NCBI RefSeq assembly: GCF_037911135.1
Contig: NZ_JBBLYU010000002.1
Coordinates: 434,001-498,000, forward strand
Direction: 5' to 3'
Length of the DNA: 64,000 nucleotides
Origin: Phaeobacter sp. A36a-5a
GTDB taxonomy: Bacteria > Pseudomonadota > Alphaproteobacteria > Rhodobacterales > Rhodobacteraceae
Shown here: in pieces, positions 1 to 8,857 of the stretch
Layout: each line of letters opens with the position of its first letter
Numbering within the stretch: the stretch's first letter is position 1
Made by a program: the position numbers and the translations under genes
The notes under the pieces: generated by a model
The model's database searches: none
Seen by the model: only the letters and a program-made list of their open reading frames with translations
What the model was told of the DNA's origin: nothing

Positions 1-334
1 TCGTTATCCGCATGAGTTTTCCGGCGGCCAGCGGCAGCGGATCGCCATTGCGCGAGCCATGGTGCTGCGGCCGAAACTGGTCGTGCTGGACGAACCCACA
101 TCGGCGCTGGACATGACGGTACAGGTTCAGATCGTCAACCTGCTGCGCGACCTGCAAAAGCGCTACGGGCTGGCCTATCTGTTCATCTCCCATGACCTGA
201 ACGTCGTGCGCGCGATGTCGCACAAGATGATCGTGATGAAGCAGGGCGATGTGGTGGAGGCGGGATCCGCTGCGGAACTCTTTGCCAACCCGTCGGATCC
301 TTATACGCGACAGTTACTTGCTGCGGCTGGATGA
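1..334 (+). CDS. Oligopeptide/microcin C-type ABC transporter ATP-binding protein (3' end only)
   Basis: Partial gene that enters from the left edge, read in the frame starting at base 2. The first residues hold the ABC signature [14 protein letters not shown], followed by the Walker B stretch [12 protein letters not shown] and the switch histidine in FISHDL. The C-terminal end [10 protein letters not shown] is typical of the oligopeptide (Opp/Dpp) and YejF ATPases, which energise import of peptides across the inner membrane. The N-terminal half and the Walker A motif lie outside the window, so the substrate cannot be decided. A tandem double-ATPase of the YejF type is possible because the family end looks like YejF, but this is inference. 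Confidence 0.85.
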   Translation, partial: RYPHEFSGGQRQRIAIARAMVLRPKLVVLDEPTSALDMTVQVQIVNLLRDLQKRYGLAYLFISHDLNVVRAMSHKMIVMKQGDVVEAGSAAELFANPSDPYTRQLLAAAG

Positions 335-601
335 CGGCGTGTTTCTGCGGATTGGCCGGATCCTGAGCTTTGGCTCCGATGGTATGGGTGTCGCGACCGT
401 TCGGCCGATCCAGGTTCCTAAAACGGCTGAGGCTGTCGCCGGCGCCTAACCTGCTGAGATAGCTAACAAGACTGCCCTGCACGGGTTATGTGGTGGGGCA
501 GCCGTCCGGTGGGTTGGCACATCATGTCAACAAACGCGGCGTCGCCAATTGTGATTTGCGCGGCACATGTTTAAGTTGGTGGTTGCAGGTTGGCTTTGGC
601 C

Positions 602-615
602 TTGGCGCAGATCAA
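602..615. promoter_or_regulatory. FNR box upstream of fnrL
   Basis: The sequence TTGGCGCAGATCAA keeps the right half-site ATCAA and the TTG of the left half of the FNR consensus TTGAT-N4-ATCAA. It lies 12 bases before the chosen fnrL start, a position that suits autoregulation, probably repression by occlusion. Confidence 0.55.
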
Positions 616-627
616 ATCGGATCAATC

Positions 628-1368
628 ATGAACGCTCCTACCATTCACAATGTGAACTGCGGCGATTGCCCCATTCGTCACCGCGCTGTTTGTGCGCGCT
701 GTGATGCGGATGAATTGGAAGTCCTGGATTCGATCAAATACTACCGCACATATGAGGCCGGTCAGCCGATCACCTGGTCCGGCGACCGGATGGATTTCGT
801 AGGGTCGGTTGTGTCCGGCATTGCGACCCTGACGCAGACGATGGAAGATGGCCGCACCCAGATGGTCGGCCTGCTCTTGCCCAGCGATTTTGTCGGGCGA
901 CCGGGGCGCGATACGGCTGCCTATAATGTCGTAGCGACATCCACGGTGGTCATGTGCTGTTTTCGCAAGAAACCGTTTGAGGACATGATGTCCCAGACGC
1001 CGCATGTGGCGCATCGGTTGCTTGAGATGACGCTGGACGAACTGGACGCGGCGCGGGAATGGATGCTGGTTCTGGGACGCAAGACAGCGCGCGAAAAAAT
1101 CGCCAGCCTTCTGTCCATTCTGGCCCGGCGCGATGCGTCCCTACAGCGCCACAAGGACAGCAATCGGCGGGTATTCGATCTGCCGCTCACCCGGGAAGCA
1201 ATGGCTGACTATCTGGGGCTGACGCTGGAGACAGTCAGCCGACAGGTCTCAGCCCTGCGTAGGGATGGTGTCATTGAACTGGAAGGCAAACGGCATGTGA
1301 CCGTGCCCGACATGGGCCGCCTGATGGAAGAAGCTGGCGACGACAGCGACGGGGGCTGCCTGATCTGA
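628..1368 (+). CDS. fnrL: FnrL, oxygen-sensing Crp/Fnr-family transcriptional regulator
   Basis: Global anaerobic/microaerobic regulator of 246 residues. Seen: an N-terminal cysteine cluster (C11, C14, C22, C25) and a central cysteine pair (C110, C111) that can hold an oxygen-labile [4Fe-4S] cluster, a cyclic-nucleotide-binding-like beta roll (about 30-145), a long dimer helix, and a C-terminal winged helix whose recognition helix carries the E-T-V-S-R motif of FNR proteins. I chose the ATG at 628 because the longer reading frame from 490 has no family-like N-terminus and would bury the FNR box. It lies beside the cbb3 oxidase cluster, whose promoters carry FNR boxes, as in Rhodobacter. Assignment is firm. 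Confidence 0.95.
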   Translation: MNAPTIHNVNCGDCPIRHRAVCARCDADELEVLDSIKYYRTYEAGQPITWSGDRMDFVGSVVSGIATLTQTMEDGRTQMVGLLLPSDFVGRPGRDTAAYNVVATSTVVMCCFRKKPFEDMMSQTPHVAHRLLEMTLDELDAAREWMLVLGRKTAREKIASLLSILARRDASLQRHKDSNRRVFDLPLTREAMADYLGLTLETVSRQVSALRRDGVIELEGKRHVTVPDMGRLMEEAGDDSDGGCLI

Positions 1369-1390
1369 CTTTCCGATAGAGCGCATGAGC

Positions 1391-1422
1391 AAGGGGCCAG
1401 CAACCGCAGCCCCTTCTTTTTT
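1391..1422 (+). terminator. Rho-independent terminator after fnrL
   Basis: A 7-bp stem AAGGGGC/GCCCCTT with an 11-base loop is followed by CTTTTTT. It sits between the convergent fnrL and stress-protein genes. Confidence 0.75.
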
Positions 1423-1431
1423 GGACCGCGG

Positions 1432-2271
1432 CTAATGCGCCATCAGAACCGGGACTTTGGCCTTCTCAAGCATGTTGCGGGTCGCACCGCCCAGGATTGC
1501 CTCGCGGAACCGGGAATGGCCGTAGGCGCCCATTACGATCAGATCGGCAGCCGTATCCACGGCGTGGCGGTTCAGCACATCGGAGACCCGGGTCATTGTT
1601 TTGCTCAGTACGTCGATCTCACATTTGACCCCGTGGCGTGACAGCATCTGGCAGAGCATTCCACCTGGATCGGAACGTTCTGGGCCGTGCTGCGGCGGGT
1701 CAATCACCACCACACGCACCACATCCGCTGCCTGAAGCATCGGCAGCGCCTTGCGAATGGCGGTCATCGCTTCGATGCTTTCGTTCCAGGCAACCAGAAC
1801 GGTTTTGGGTTGGTCGGGCAGTGGGCAGTCATCTGGAACCACCAGTACCGGCGCGCGGCCTTCGAATAGGGCGGCCTCGACGATGGCCTCCGCTTCGGCG
1901 GGGCGATCCTTGCCATAGGGCTGGCCCAACACGACAAGATCAGAGAACCGCGCCATTCGTGCAACATGACGGCCGATATCGGCCATTTGCGCGACACCGG
2001 TCTCGACATTGAAAGTCACGGCGGATCGCGTCAGCCGCTCGGTGGCGGCGGTTTCGATCTCGGCGACCTCCTCTTTGGCGCGGGCAAGGGTCTCCTGCAG
2101 TACCATCGCGTTGGCACCGGCGTAGTAGTACCCGGTCTGGGTGCGATCCACCCCCAGGCACAGGGCATCCAGATGGCCGTCGCTCAGGCGGGTCAGCGAG
2201 ATGGATTGCTCCAGCTGGGCTCCGGTGTTTGCGGGTGTGGTCAGCACAGTCAGTAGTGTTTTGTAGGACAT
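1432..2271 (-). CDS. Universal stress protein, tandem-domain UspA family
   Basis: A 279-residue soluble protein beginning MSYKTLLTVL, with two Usp domains: residues 1 to about 145 (second half VVLGQPYG) and about 150-279, ending in the ATP-loop motif of this family (G-x2-G-x9-G seen in the VMGAYGHSRFREAILGGATR region) before KVPVLMAH. The upstream start at 2409 is rejected: the extra 46 residues are junk, and a GAGG ribosome site precedes the codon at 2271. It is divergent from ccoN, and the FNR box between them could serve both. Usp genes next to fnrL and cbb3 oxidase genes are common in this family, which suggests a role in low-oxygen physiology. Confidence 0.9.
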   Translation of the reverse strand: MSYKTLLTVLTTPANTGAQLEQSISLTRLSDGHLDALCLGVDRTQTGYYYAGANAMVLQETLARAKEEVAEIETAATERLTRSAVTFNVETGVAQMADIGRHVARMARFSDLVVLGQPYGKDRPAEAEAIVEAALFEGRAPVLVVPDDCPLPDQPKTVLVAWNESIEAMTAIRKALPMLQAADVVRVVVIDPPQHGPERSDPGGMLCQMLSRHGVKCEIDVLSKTMTRVSDVLNRHAVDTAADLIVMGAYGHSRFREAILGGATRNMLEKAKVPVLMAH

Positions 2272-2370
2272 ATTAACCTCACATGAGTATGAGCGACCGC
2301 AACAAACTTGTGGTTGTGCCGCGTGTTGCGCCATTGTGAAAGTGCTTCTCACATTCTGCGGCAAACCGTC

Positions 2371-2384
2371 TTGATACAGATCAA
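2371..2384. promoter_or_regulatory. Perfect FNR box, ccoN promoter
   Basis: TTGATACAGATCAA matches the FNR consensus TTGAT-N4-ATCAA at all ten defined positions. It lies about 95 bases before the ccoN start codon and also upstream of the divergent universal stress gene. Confidence 0.9.
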
Positions 2385-2478
2385 GGCGTTGTCCGGCGCA
2401 GTTTTGCATTTAAGGCTCAGAAAAAATCTGTCTGACGCGACCCAGAGAATCGTGTCGGGCAAGGAAAAGGGACGCAAG

Positions 2479-4089
2479 ATGTCTAATTATATCAAGCTGA
2501 TCGCGCTTGGTTTGGTCACGCTCTTTGCGATGATCGCGACCAATTACGCGCGGGATTTGGCCTATCAGGTTCATGCGATCATCATCATGATCGTGGCTGG
2601 CGGGCTGTTTCTATACACCCTACAACACACCGATGAGCCTGTGACTGCAACGGGATCGTTACAGGGCGAGTACTTTGACAGTGTTGTACGCGCCGGTGTG
2701 GTCGCAACCGCGTTTTGGGGTGTGGTCGGGTTTCTGGTCGGGGTGTTCATCGCCTTCCAGCTGGCCTTTCCGGTCCTGAACTTCGAATGGGCGCAGGGGC
2801 TGGCGAACTTTGGGCGGCTCCGTCCATTGCATACCTCGGCGGTGATTTTCGCCTTTGGCGGTAACGCGCTGATTGCGACATCTTTTTATGTGGTGCAGCG
2901 CACCTCCGCCGCCCGTCTCTGGGGGGGCAATCTGGCGTGGTTTGTGTTCTGGGGCTATCAGCTCTTCATCGTGCTGGCGGCGACCGGATATCTCTTCGGC
3001 TCGACCCAGTCGAAGGAATATGCCGAGCCGGAGTGGCACGTTGACCTGTGGCTGACCATCGTCTGGGTTGCCTATCTCGCGGTGTTCCTGGGCACCGTTA
3101 TCAAGCGCAAGGAGCCGCATATCTATGTGGCCAACTGGTTCTACCTCGCCTTTATCGTCACCGTGGCGATGCTGCATCTGGTCAACAACATGACCATTCC
3201 GGTCAGCATCTGGGGATCCAAATCCGTGATCCTTTGGTCCGGTGTGCAGGATGCGATGGTGCAGTGGTGGTATGGCCACAATGCCGTCGGATTTTTCCTG
3301 ACTGCGGGGTTCCTTGGCATGATGTATTATTTTGTGCCCAAGCAGGCGGAACGACCGGTGTTTTCATACAAGCTGTCGATCATCCACTTCTGGGCGTTGA
3401 TCTTCCTTTATATCTGGGCGGGTCCCCACCATCTGCATTACACCGCGCTGCCGGATTGGGCGTCGACCCTTGGCATGGTGTTCTCCATCGTGCTGTGGAT
3501 GCCCAGCTGGGGCGGCATGATCAACGGCCTGATGACACTGTCGGGTGCCTGGGACAAGCTGCGCACCGACCCGGTGATCCGTATGATGGTGATCTCGATC
3601 GGCTTTTATGGCATGTCCACCTTTGAAGGTCCGATGATGTCGATCCGCGCGGTGAACTCGCTGTCGCATTACACCGACTGGACCATTGGTCACGTTCACT
3701 CCGGTGCGCTTGGCTGGAACGGCATGATCACCTTTGGTGCCCTCTACTTCTTGGTGCCGGTTCTGTGGAAACGAGAGCGCCTCTATTCGCTCAGCCTGGT
3801 GTCCTGGCACTTCTGGCTGGCGACAATCGGCATCATTCTCTACGCGGCGTCGATGTGGGTGACCGGCATTATGGAAGGCCTGATGTGGCGTGAAGTGGAT
3901 GCCAACGGGTTCCTTGTGAACTCCTTTGCCGACACCGTGGCCGCAAAGTTCCCGATGTATGTGGTGCGCGCCCTCGGCGGGGTCCTGTTCCTCGCTGGTG
4001 CTCTGATCATGTGCTACAATCTCTGGATGACCGTACGACGGGCGCCGGCCAAAGAGGCCAGCCTGACCGTTGCGGTTCCGGCTGAATAA
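2479..4089 (+). CDS. ccoN: Cytochrome c oxidase, cbb3-type, subunit I
   Basis: Catalytic haem-copper subunit (536 residues, normal for the family) of the high-affinity terminal oxidase that reduces oxygen to water and pumps protons. About twelve membrane segments are visible. Conserved histidines appear in [35 protein letters not shown] and [11 protein letters not shown], the last two in the binuclear-centre region. The ATG at 2479 gives the usual short N-terminus [12 protein letters not shown]; the open frame from 2308 upstream runs through the promoter. First gene of ccoNOQP, 13 bases before ccoO, under the FNR box at 2371. Confidence 0.97.
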   Translation: MSNYIKLIALGLVTLFAMIATNYARDLAYQVHAIIIMIVAGGLFLYTLQHTDEPVTATGSLQGEYFDSVVRAGVVATAFWGVVGFLVGVFIAFQLAFPVLNFEWAQGLANFGRLRPLHTSAVIFAFGGNALIATSFYVVQRTSAARLWGGNLAWFVFWGYQLFIVLAATGYLFGSTQSKEYAEPEWHVDLWLTIVWVAYLAVFLGTVIKRKEPHIYVANWFYLAFIVTVAMLHLVNNMTIPVSIWGSKSVILWSGVQDAMVQWWYGHNAVGFFLTAGFLGMMYYFVPKQAERPVFSYKLSIIHFWALIFLYIWAGPHHLHYTALPDWASTLGMVFSIVLWMPSWGGMINGLMTLSGAWDKLRTDPVIRMMVISIGFYGMSTFEGPMMSIRAVNSLSHYTDWTIGHVHSGALGWNGMITFGALYFLVPVLWKRERLYSLSLVSWHFWLATIGIILYAASMWVTGIMEGLMWREVDANGFLVNSFADTVAAKFPMYVVRALGGVLFLAGALIMCYNLWMTVRRAPAKEASLTVAVPAE

Positions 4090-4102
4090 GGAGGGCCGGA
4101 CA

Positions 4103-4831
4103 ATGGCAATTCTCGACAAACATAAAATCCTCGAGACCAATGCGACCCTCCTTCTGGTGTGCAGCTTTCTGGTTGTCACCATCGGTGGGCTGGTCCAGAT
4201 CGCACCGCTGTTCTGGCTGGAAAACACCATCGAAGAGGTGGAAGGCATGCGCCCCTACACCCCGCTGGAGCTGGCCGGGCGTGACATCTACATCCGCGAA
4301 GGCTGCTATGTCTGCCACAGCCAGATGATCCGCCCCATGCGGGACGAAGTGGAACGTTACGGTCCTTATTCGCTGGCAGCGGAGTCGATGTATGACCATC
4401 CCTTCCAGTGGGGGTCCAAACGGACCGGCCCGGATCTGGCCCGTGTGGGTGGCCGCTATTCTGACGAATGGCACGTGGATCACCTGCGCGACCCGCAGTC
4501 GGTTGTCCCGGAATCGGTGATGCCCAAATATGGCTTCCTTGAGAACAACCGGATTGACGGCGAATACATCGGCGATGTGATGGCGGCGAACGCTTTTGTC
4601 GGTGTGCCCTATTCCGACGAGATGCTGGAAAATGCAGAGGCCGACTTCCGCGCCCAGAGCAATCCCGACGCCGATTATGACGGGCTTCTGGAGCGCTATG
4701 GCGAGAAGGTCAGCGTACGCAATTTCGACGGTCAGCCGGGGATCTCCGAGGCCGACGCGCTGATCGCTTATCTGCAAATGCTGGGGACTTTGGTTGATTT
4801 CTCGACCTTCACCCCCGCAGCCAACCGCTGA
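4103..4831 (+). CDS. ccoO: Cytochrome c oxidase, cbb3-type, subunit II (mono-haem cytochrome c)
   Basis: A 242-residue membrane-anchored cytochrome c that passes electrons from CcoP to CcoN. One N-terminal membrane helix (about 16-38) is followed by a periplasmic domain with a single haem-binding site, CYVCH at residues 68-72. The ATG at 4103 follows GGAGG closely; the in-frame start at 4070 would overlap the end of ccoN and lacks support. It is cotranscribed with ccoN and ccoQ. Confidence 0.96.
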   Translation: MAILDKHKILETNATLLLVCSFLVVTIGGLVQIAPLFWLENTIEEVEGMRPYTPLELAGRDIYIREGCYVCHSQMIRPMRDEVERYGPYSLAAESMYDHPFQWGSKRTGPDLARVGGRYSDEWHVDHLRDPQSVVPESVMPKYGFLENNRIDGEYIGDVMAANAFVGVPYSDEMLENAEADFRAQSNPDADYDGLLERYGEKVSVRNFDGQPGISEADALIAYLQMLGTLVDFSTFTPAANR

Positions 4832-4843
4832 TTGGAGGCAGGC

Positions 4844-5041
4844 ATGGATATCTACACTCTGCTTCGGGAATTTGCGGACAGCTGGATGTTGCTCTTTCTG
4901 TTCGTGTTTTTCCTGGCTGTTGTGATCTGGGCGTTCCGCCCCGGCAGCAGCAAGGTCTACAAGGACACCGCCAACATCCCCTTCCGGCATGAAGACAAAC
5001 CCGCCCCAGAAATGGGTAAAGCCAAGGAGGCGCGGTCATGA
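4844..5041 (+). CDS. ccoQ: cbb3-type oxidase assembly/stability subunit CcoQ
   Basis: A small 65-residue protein with one membrane helix (about residues 14-31, [16 protein letters not shown]) and a charged cytoplasmic tail, the layout of CcoQ, which stabilises the CcoP-CcoNO core. I start at the ATG at 4844, just after a GGAGG site; a TTG at 4832 overlaps that site and is unlikely. Its stop overlaps the start of ccoP by four bases (ATGA), implying coupled translation. Confidence 0.93.
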   Translation: MDIYTLLREFADSWMLLFLFVFFLAVVIWAFRPGSSKVYKDTANIPFRHEDKPAPEMGKAKEARS

Positions 5042-5907
5042 GCAAGAAAGTGAAGAAGTTCGAGGACGATCCGAATACCACCGGCCACAGCTGGGACGGG
5101 ATCGAGGAGTTCGATAACCCGATGCCACGTTGGTGGCTCTGGACCTTTTACGCGACCATTATCTGGGGCATTGGCTATACCATCGCCTATCCGGCCTGGC
5201 CGGGCATCCAGTCTGCGACTGCCGGTGTGTTGGGCTGGAACTCGCGGGCGCTGGTGGCAGAAGAAATCGCCGCGGTGAACGAGGCGAATGCCCCGATCAA
5301 CAGCCGCCTTGAGGAGATTGAGCTTGCGTCGATTTCCACCGATCCCGAGCTGAACGGCTATGCGGTCTCGGCTGGTTCTGCGGTGTTCAAGACCTGGTGC
5401 GCCCAGTGTCACGGTGCCGGTGCCGCCGGGGCCAAAGGGTATCCGAACCTGTTGGATGACGATTGGCTTTGGGGCGGATCGATCGAGGATATCCACGCGA
5501 CGATCGCCCATGGGATCCGCAACGAAGAAAGCGACGAGGCGCGTTATTCGGAGATGCCGGCCTTTGGTCGCGATGAGTTGCTGGAGAAGGAAGAGATTGA
5601 TCAGGTCGTGAACTTCGTGATGTCGCTTTCGGGCGATCCTCAGGATGCGACGAAGGTGGAGGCGGGTGCGGTGGTCTTTGCCGACAATTGCGCCTCCTGC
5701 CACATGGACGACGGTACCGGTGACCGTTCGCAGGGCGCTCCGAACCTGGCCGATGCCATCTGGCTCTATGGCGGGGATTACGCAACCCTGACAGAGACCG
5801 TCCACAATTCACGTTACGGGGTCATGCCAAACTGGAACACGCGTCTGACCGAGGCGCAGATCCGCGCGGTTTCGGCTTATGTGCACCAGTTGGGTGGCGG
5901 CGAATAG
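5038..5907 (+). CDS. ccoP: Cytochrome c oxidase, cbb3-type, subunit III (di-haem cytochrome c)
   Basis: A 289-residue di-haem cytochrome that accepts electrons from periplasmic cytochrome c. A membrane helix (about 32-52) follows a short cytoplasmic N-terminus, then two cytochrome c domains with haem sites CAQCH (121-125) and CASCH (218-222). Only one N-terminal membrane helix is present, as in CcoP of related bacteria. Last gene of ccoNOQP; a hairpin terminator follows. Confidence 0.96.
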   Translation: MSKKVKKFEDDPNTTGHSWDGIEEFDNPMPRWWLWTFYATIIWGIGYTIAYPAWPGIQSATAGVLGWNSRALVAEEIAAVNEANAPINSRLEEIELASISTDPELNGYAVSAGSAVFKTWCAQCHGAGAAGAKGYPNLLDDDWLWGGSIEDIHATIAHGIRNEESDEARYSEMPAFGRDELLEKEEIDQVVNFVMSLSGDPQDATKVEAGAVVFADNCASCHMDDGTGDRSQGAPNLADAIWLYGGDYATLTETVHNSRYGVMPNWNTRLTEAQIRAVSAYVHQLGGGE

Positions 5908-5941
5908 CTCTGCCTGTTTCGTGTCGCTGGACATGATCTCT

Positions 5942-5974
5942 GGGGCTGCCTTCGGGCGGCCCCATCTGCGTTTT
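5942..5974 (+). terminator. Likely terminator after ccoP
   Basis: GGGGCTGCC-TTCG-GGCGGCCCC forms a 9-bp stem (one G-T pair) closed by a stable TTCG loop, with a short T run (GTTTTG) some ten bases later. Confidence 0.6.
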
Positions 5975-6004
5975 GATAAGGTGAATTGTGGCGGATTTTT
6001 TTGC

Positions 6005-6035
6005 TTGAAGCTACAGTTGCTGTAGGGTTTAGCAG
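6005..6035 (+). promoter_or_regulatory. MerR-family-type promoter before the transglutaminase-like gene
   Basis: A -35 element TTGAAG (6005-6010) runs straight into the dyad CTACAG-TTG-CTGTAG (6011-6025), the layout of metal-responsive MerR-family promoters, where the activator binds in an over-long spacer. The -10 is weak (a TTTAGC/TAGCAG region near 6028-6035). Nearly the same element precedes the P-type ATPase at 22786. Confidence 0.65.
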
Positions 6036-6061
6036 GGTGGGGCAACCAGATAGGTGACCCC

Positions 6062-6862
6062 ATGTCAGATACTCGCTTCCTTACCGCAACCTCTATGCTG
6101 GATATCACCGCGCCAGCAATTTCTGCTTTGATTTCAGCGCGTGGCTGGCAGCAGCTCGTACCCGCTGACCGGATCGGCGCCGCCTATACCTACGTCCGCA
6201 ATGATATCCTCTTTGGCTATAACATCGCTGATACGCGGACGGCATCGCAGGTTCTGGCGGACGGCTACGGCCAATGCAATACCAAGGCAACCCTGCTGAT
6301 GGCGCTGCTGCGGGCTCTTGGCATTCCGTGCCGTCTGCATGGCTTCACCATTGATAAGAGCCTTCAGCGCGGTGTTGTACCCGAACTGGTGTATTGGATG
6401 GCTCCGCGCAATATCCTGCATTCCTGGGTTGAGGTTCAGTTGGACGGCCAATGGATCAACCTGGAGGGTTTCATCCTGGATCAGGGCGTGCTCGGGGCTT
6501 TGCAGGCGGCATTTCCGGGGCGCGACACGCTATGTGGCTATGGCGCTGGCACCGATTGCCTGCAAGCGCCGATGGTCGCATGGCAAGGGCGCGACACCTA
6601 TATTCAGAAAACCGGGATCAATGCAGATCTTGGTGTGTTCGATAGCCCGGATGCCTTCTACGCCCGCCACCGGCAGGACCTGCGCGGCATACGCGGTTGG
6701 CTCTATCGGAATGCCATTCGTCATTGGATGAACCATCGGGTCGCCGGGATCCGTCGCGGGCAGGTGCCGGTACTGCCAGGTGGGAGCAGTACATTGGAGC
6801 CGCAGTTCTCCAGTCCGCTTCTTACCGCGGACACCGGCCCGTATTCAACAGAGGGAGAGTAG
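6062..6862 (+). CDS. Transglutaminase-like (papain-fold) domain protein
   Basis: A 266-residue protein with no signal peptide or membrane helix, so probably cytoplasmic. The core is a transglutaminase-like domain: cysteine C72 in DGYGQCNTKA, histidine H120 in ILHSWVEVQL, and an acidic residue in WINLEGFILD (E135, D140), with the helix LLRALGIPCRLHGF between them, as in this superfamily of thiol peptidases. The family is broad, so substrate is unknown. It is inserted between the ccoNOQP and ccoGHIS operons but has its own MerR-type promoter and a 555-base gap behind it, so it is probably not an oxidase assembly gene. Metal or redox stress is a better guess. Confidence 0.7.
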   Translation: MSDTRFLTATSMLDITAPAISALISARGWQQLVPADRIGAAYTYVRNDILFGYNIADTRTASQVLADGYGQCNTKATLLMALLRALGIPCRLHGFTIDKSLQRGVVPELVYWMAPRNILHSWVEVQLDGQWINLEGFILDQGVLGALQAAFPGRDTLCGYGAGTDCLQAPMVAWQGRDTYIQKTGINADLGVFDSPDAFYARHRQDLRGIRGWLYRNAIRHWMNHRVAGIRRGQVPVLPGGSSTLEPQFSSPLLTADTGPYSTEGE

Positions 6863-6876
6863 ATTTTGGCCGGTCT

Positions 6877-6890
6877 TTGATCCCGGTCAA
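6877..6890. promoter_or_regulatory. Orphan FNR box
   Basis: TTGATCCCGGTCAA matches nine of the ten defined positions of TTGAT-N4-ATCAA. It begins 15 bases after the transglutaminase-like stop codon and more than 500 bases before ccoG. A possible -10 (GATAGT, 6911-6916) lies at about the right distance for a class II FNR promoter directed rightwards. Confidence 0.6.
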
Positions 6891-7343
6891 ATACAATGGA
6901 CGGGAGGCCGGATAGTCTTGCCTCATCAGACAGTGCCACCGATGTGCCCTTTCCAGCGCCGGTGGCCGTCCAGTCCGCCACCTGTCTTGCAGGGAAACGG
7001 ACCCAGCGTCGGCTTTTCGATCTGTTCGCGCGTTTCCTGAAAAGCCGACGCTCTCGCTATCCTAAGCGTTCATCTCCATGTGCGGTGCCGGTTGCTCAGC
7101 CGATTGGGTTCTATCCCGCTGGCCACAATCACGCTAGGCTTGTTCCCGGAGCGCGGGACCGGTGACATCTAGAGGCTGCGCCCTGGTGTCACATCTGCGA
7201 CGTGGCGACGCGGCCGACCGCGGGGAGAGGAGCGCAAAGGCCTCTACTCTATGGATTTATTGGGCGCGCCGTGGTTTCGGACGGAATGCCGCGCCCGGTT
7301 GACGATGTCGTCGCGACGGCAAAGATGTGTTCCGCATACGCGT

Positions 7344-7357
7344 TTGATCCACGTCAA
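7344..7357. promoter_or_regulatory. FNR box, ccoG promoter
   Basis: TTGATCCACGTCAA matches nine of ten consensus positions and lies 61 bases before the ccoG start, placing ccoGHIS under FnrL like the structural operon. Confidence 0.85.
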
Positions 7358-7417
7358 GGTTCGTCCGGGGCGCATCTGGGACAACCGCTACAACAATGCA
7401 AGATTTGGAGTGAGTCC

Positions 7418-8857
7418 GTGAGCGATTCCGATCCCGCCCCCAGCCTATATGCCGCCCGAGAGCCGATATTCCCCCGCCGCGTGTCCGGCGCCTTTCGTAA
7501 CCTGAAGTGGTATATCATGGCGGTAACGCTGGGGATCTACTACCTGACGCCATGGATCCGCTGGGACCGTGGTCCGGCGCTGCCTGATCAGGCGGTGTTG
7601 CTGGACCTGGCCAATCGGCGGTTTTACTTCTTCTGGATCGAAATCTGGCCGCATGAGTTCTATTTCGTTGCGGGCTTGCTGATCATGGCAGGGCTGGGGC
7701 TGTTTCTGTTCACCTCGGCGCTGGGGCGTGTCTGGTGCGGCTATGCCTGCCCGCAGACGGTCTGGACGGATCTGTTCATCCTGGTCGAGCGCTGGGTCGA
7801 GGGGGATCGGAACGCGCGCCTTCGCCTGCACCGCCAACAGAAGCTGGATTTTCGCAAGGCGCGTCTGCGGATCACCAAGTGGGTGCTCTGGCTGTTGATT
7901 GGTCTCGCAACCGGGGGGGCCTGGGTCTTCTATTTTGCAGATGCACCGACACTGCTGCATGATCTTGTCACCGGGAATGCCCACCCGGTCGCTTATACCA
8001 CTATTGCCATCCTGACCGGGACCACTTTCCTCTTCGGTGGTTTTGCGCGTGAGCAGATCTGTATCTACGCCTGCCCCTGGCCACGCATTCAGGCGGCGAT
8101 GATGGACGAGGATACGCTGACCGTCGGCTACCGCGAGTGGCGGGGAGAGCCGCGCGGCAAACCGCGCAAGACCGATGAGCCGGGGCTGGTCCACGGCGAT
8201 TGCATCGACTGTATGGCCTGCGTCAACGTCTGCCCGATGGGGATCGACATCCGCGATGGTCAGCAGATGGAATGTATCACCTGTGCGCTTTGCATAGACG
8301 CCTGCGATGATGTGATGGAACGGATCGGTAAGCCGCGCGGGCTGATCGATTATATGGCGCTCAGTGACGAGGCGAATGAGCGCGCAGGCCATCCGCCCAA
8401 GAACATCTGGAAGCATATCCTGCGCCCGCGCACGCTGATGTATACGGCACTCTGGGGGGGCGTTGGTCTGGCGCTCCTGTTTGCCCTGTTCATCCGTTCG
8501 GACATCGAGTTGACGGTGGCCCCGGTGCGCAACCCGACCTTCGTGACGCTCTCGGACGGCTCGATCCGTAACACTTATGATGTGCGGTTGCGGAACAAGA
8601 CTGGCGAGCCACGCCCGTTTGAACTTTCGATCAAGGGAGCGCCTGGCATGCAGCTCACGCTGGAAGGCATTGATGGCTCGATCGTCACGGTGCCTGCCGA
8701 TACCAGCCTGCTTCAGCGCGTTTATATCGTGGCACCGAAATCCGCCGATGCCGCCGCAGCGCGCAGCACGCCGGTGCGGATCTGGGTTGCAGATATCGAC
8801 AATGGCGAACGTGCGTATAAGGATACCAGCTTTAACGGGAACGGGAGCAGCCAATGA
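7418..8857 (+). CDS. ccoG: Cytochrome c oxidase accessory protein CcoG (RdxA/FixG family)
   Basis: A 479-residue membrane iron-sulfur protein needed for cbb3 biogenesis; family members are proposed to reduce copper during assembly. Seen: several membrane helices in the N-terminal half and one near 350, a cysteine motif WCGYACPQTVW, two ferredoxin-like 4Fe-4S clusters (CIDCMACVNVCP and CITCALCIDACD), and a periplasmic C-terminal Ig-like domain. The start is a GTG at 7418 behind GGAG (7407-7410); the longer frame from 7202 would run through the FNR box. It overlaps ccoH by four bases. Confidence 0.94.
   Translation: MSDSDPAPSLYAAREPIFPRRVSGAFRNLKWYIMAVTLGIYYLTPWIRWDRGPALPDQAVLLDLANRRFYFFWIEIWPHEFYFVAGLLIMAGLGLFLFTSALGRVWCGYACPQTVWTDLFILVERWVEGDRNARLRLHRQQKLDFRKARLRITKWVLWLLIGLATGGAWVFYFADAPTLLHDLVTGNAHPVAYTTIAILTGTTFLFGGFAREQICIYACPWPRIQAAMMDEDTLTVGYREWRGEPRGKPRKTDEPGLVHGDCIDCMACVNVCPMGIDIRDGQQMECITCALCIDACDDVMERIGKPRGLIDYMALSDEANERAGHPPKNIWKHILRPRTLMYTALWGGVGLALLFALFIRSDIELTVAPVRNPTFVTLSDGSIRNTYDVRLRNKTGEPRPFELSIKGAPGMQLTLEGIDGSIVTVPADTSLLQRVYIVAPKSADAAAARSTPVRIWVADIDNGERAYKDTSFNGNGSSQ

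Larger units (their letters stand above)
6863..7417 (+). other. 555-base gap holding two FNR boxes and no convincing gene
   Basis: No reading frame here looks like protein: the best candidate (6896-7165) is a low-complexity basic frame with no ribosome site. The region carries FNR boxes at 6877 and 7344 and an imperfect dyad GTGACA/TGTCAC near 7163-7192. An FNR-controlled small RNA starting near 6920 is possible but not shown. Confidence 0.5.

Noticed and set aside
490-627. N-terminal extension of fnrL in the same frame
   Set aside because: The added residues do not resemble FNR proteins, and the FNR box at 602 would lie inside the gene.
6896-7165. 89-codon frame in the gap before ccoG
   Set aside because: No ribosome site, no family pattern and overlap with control DNA; kept only as a gap with possible RNA.
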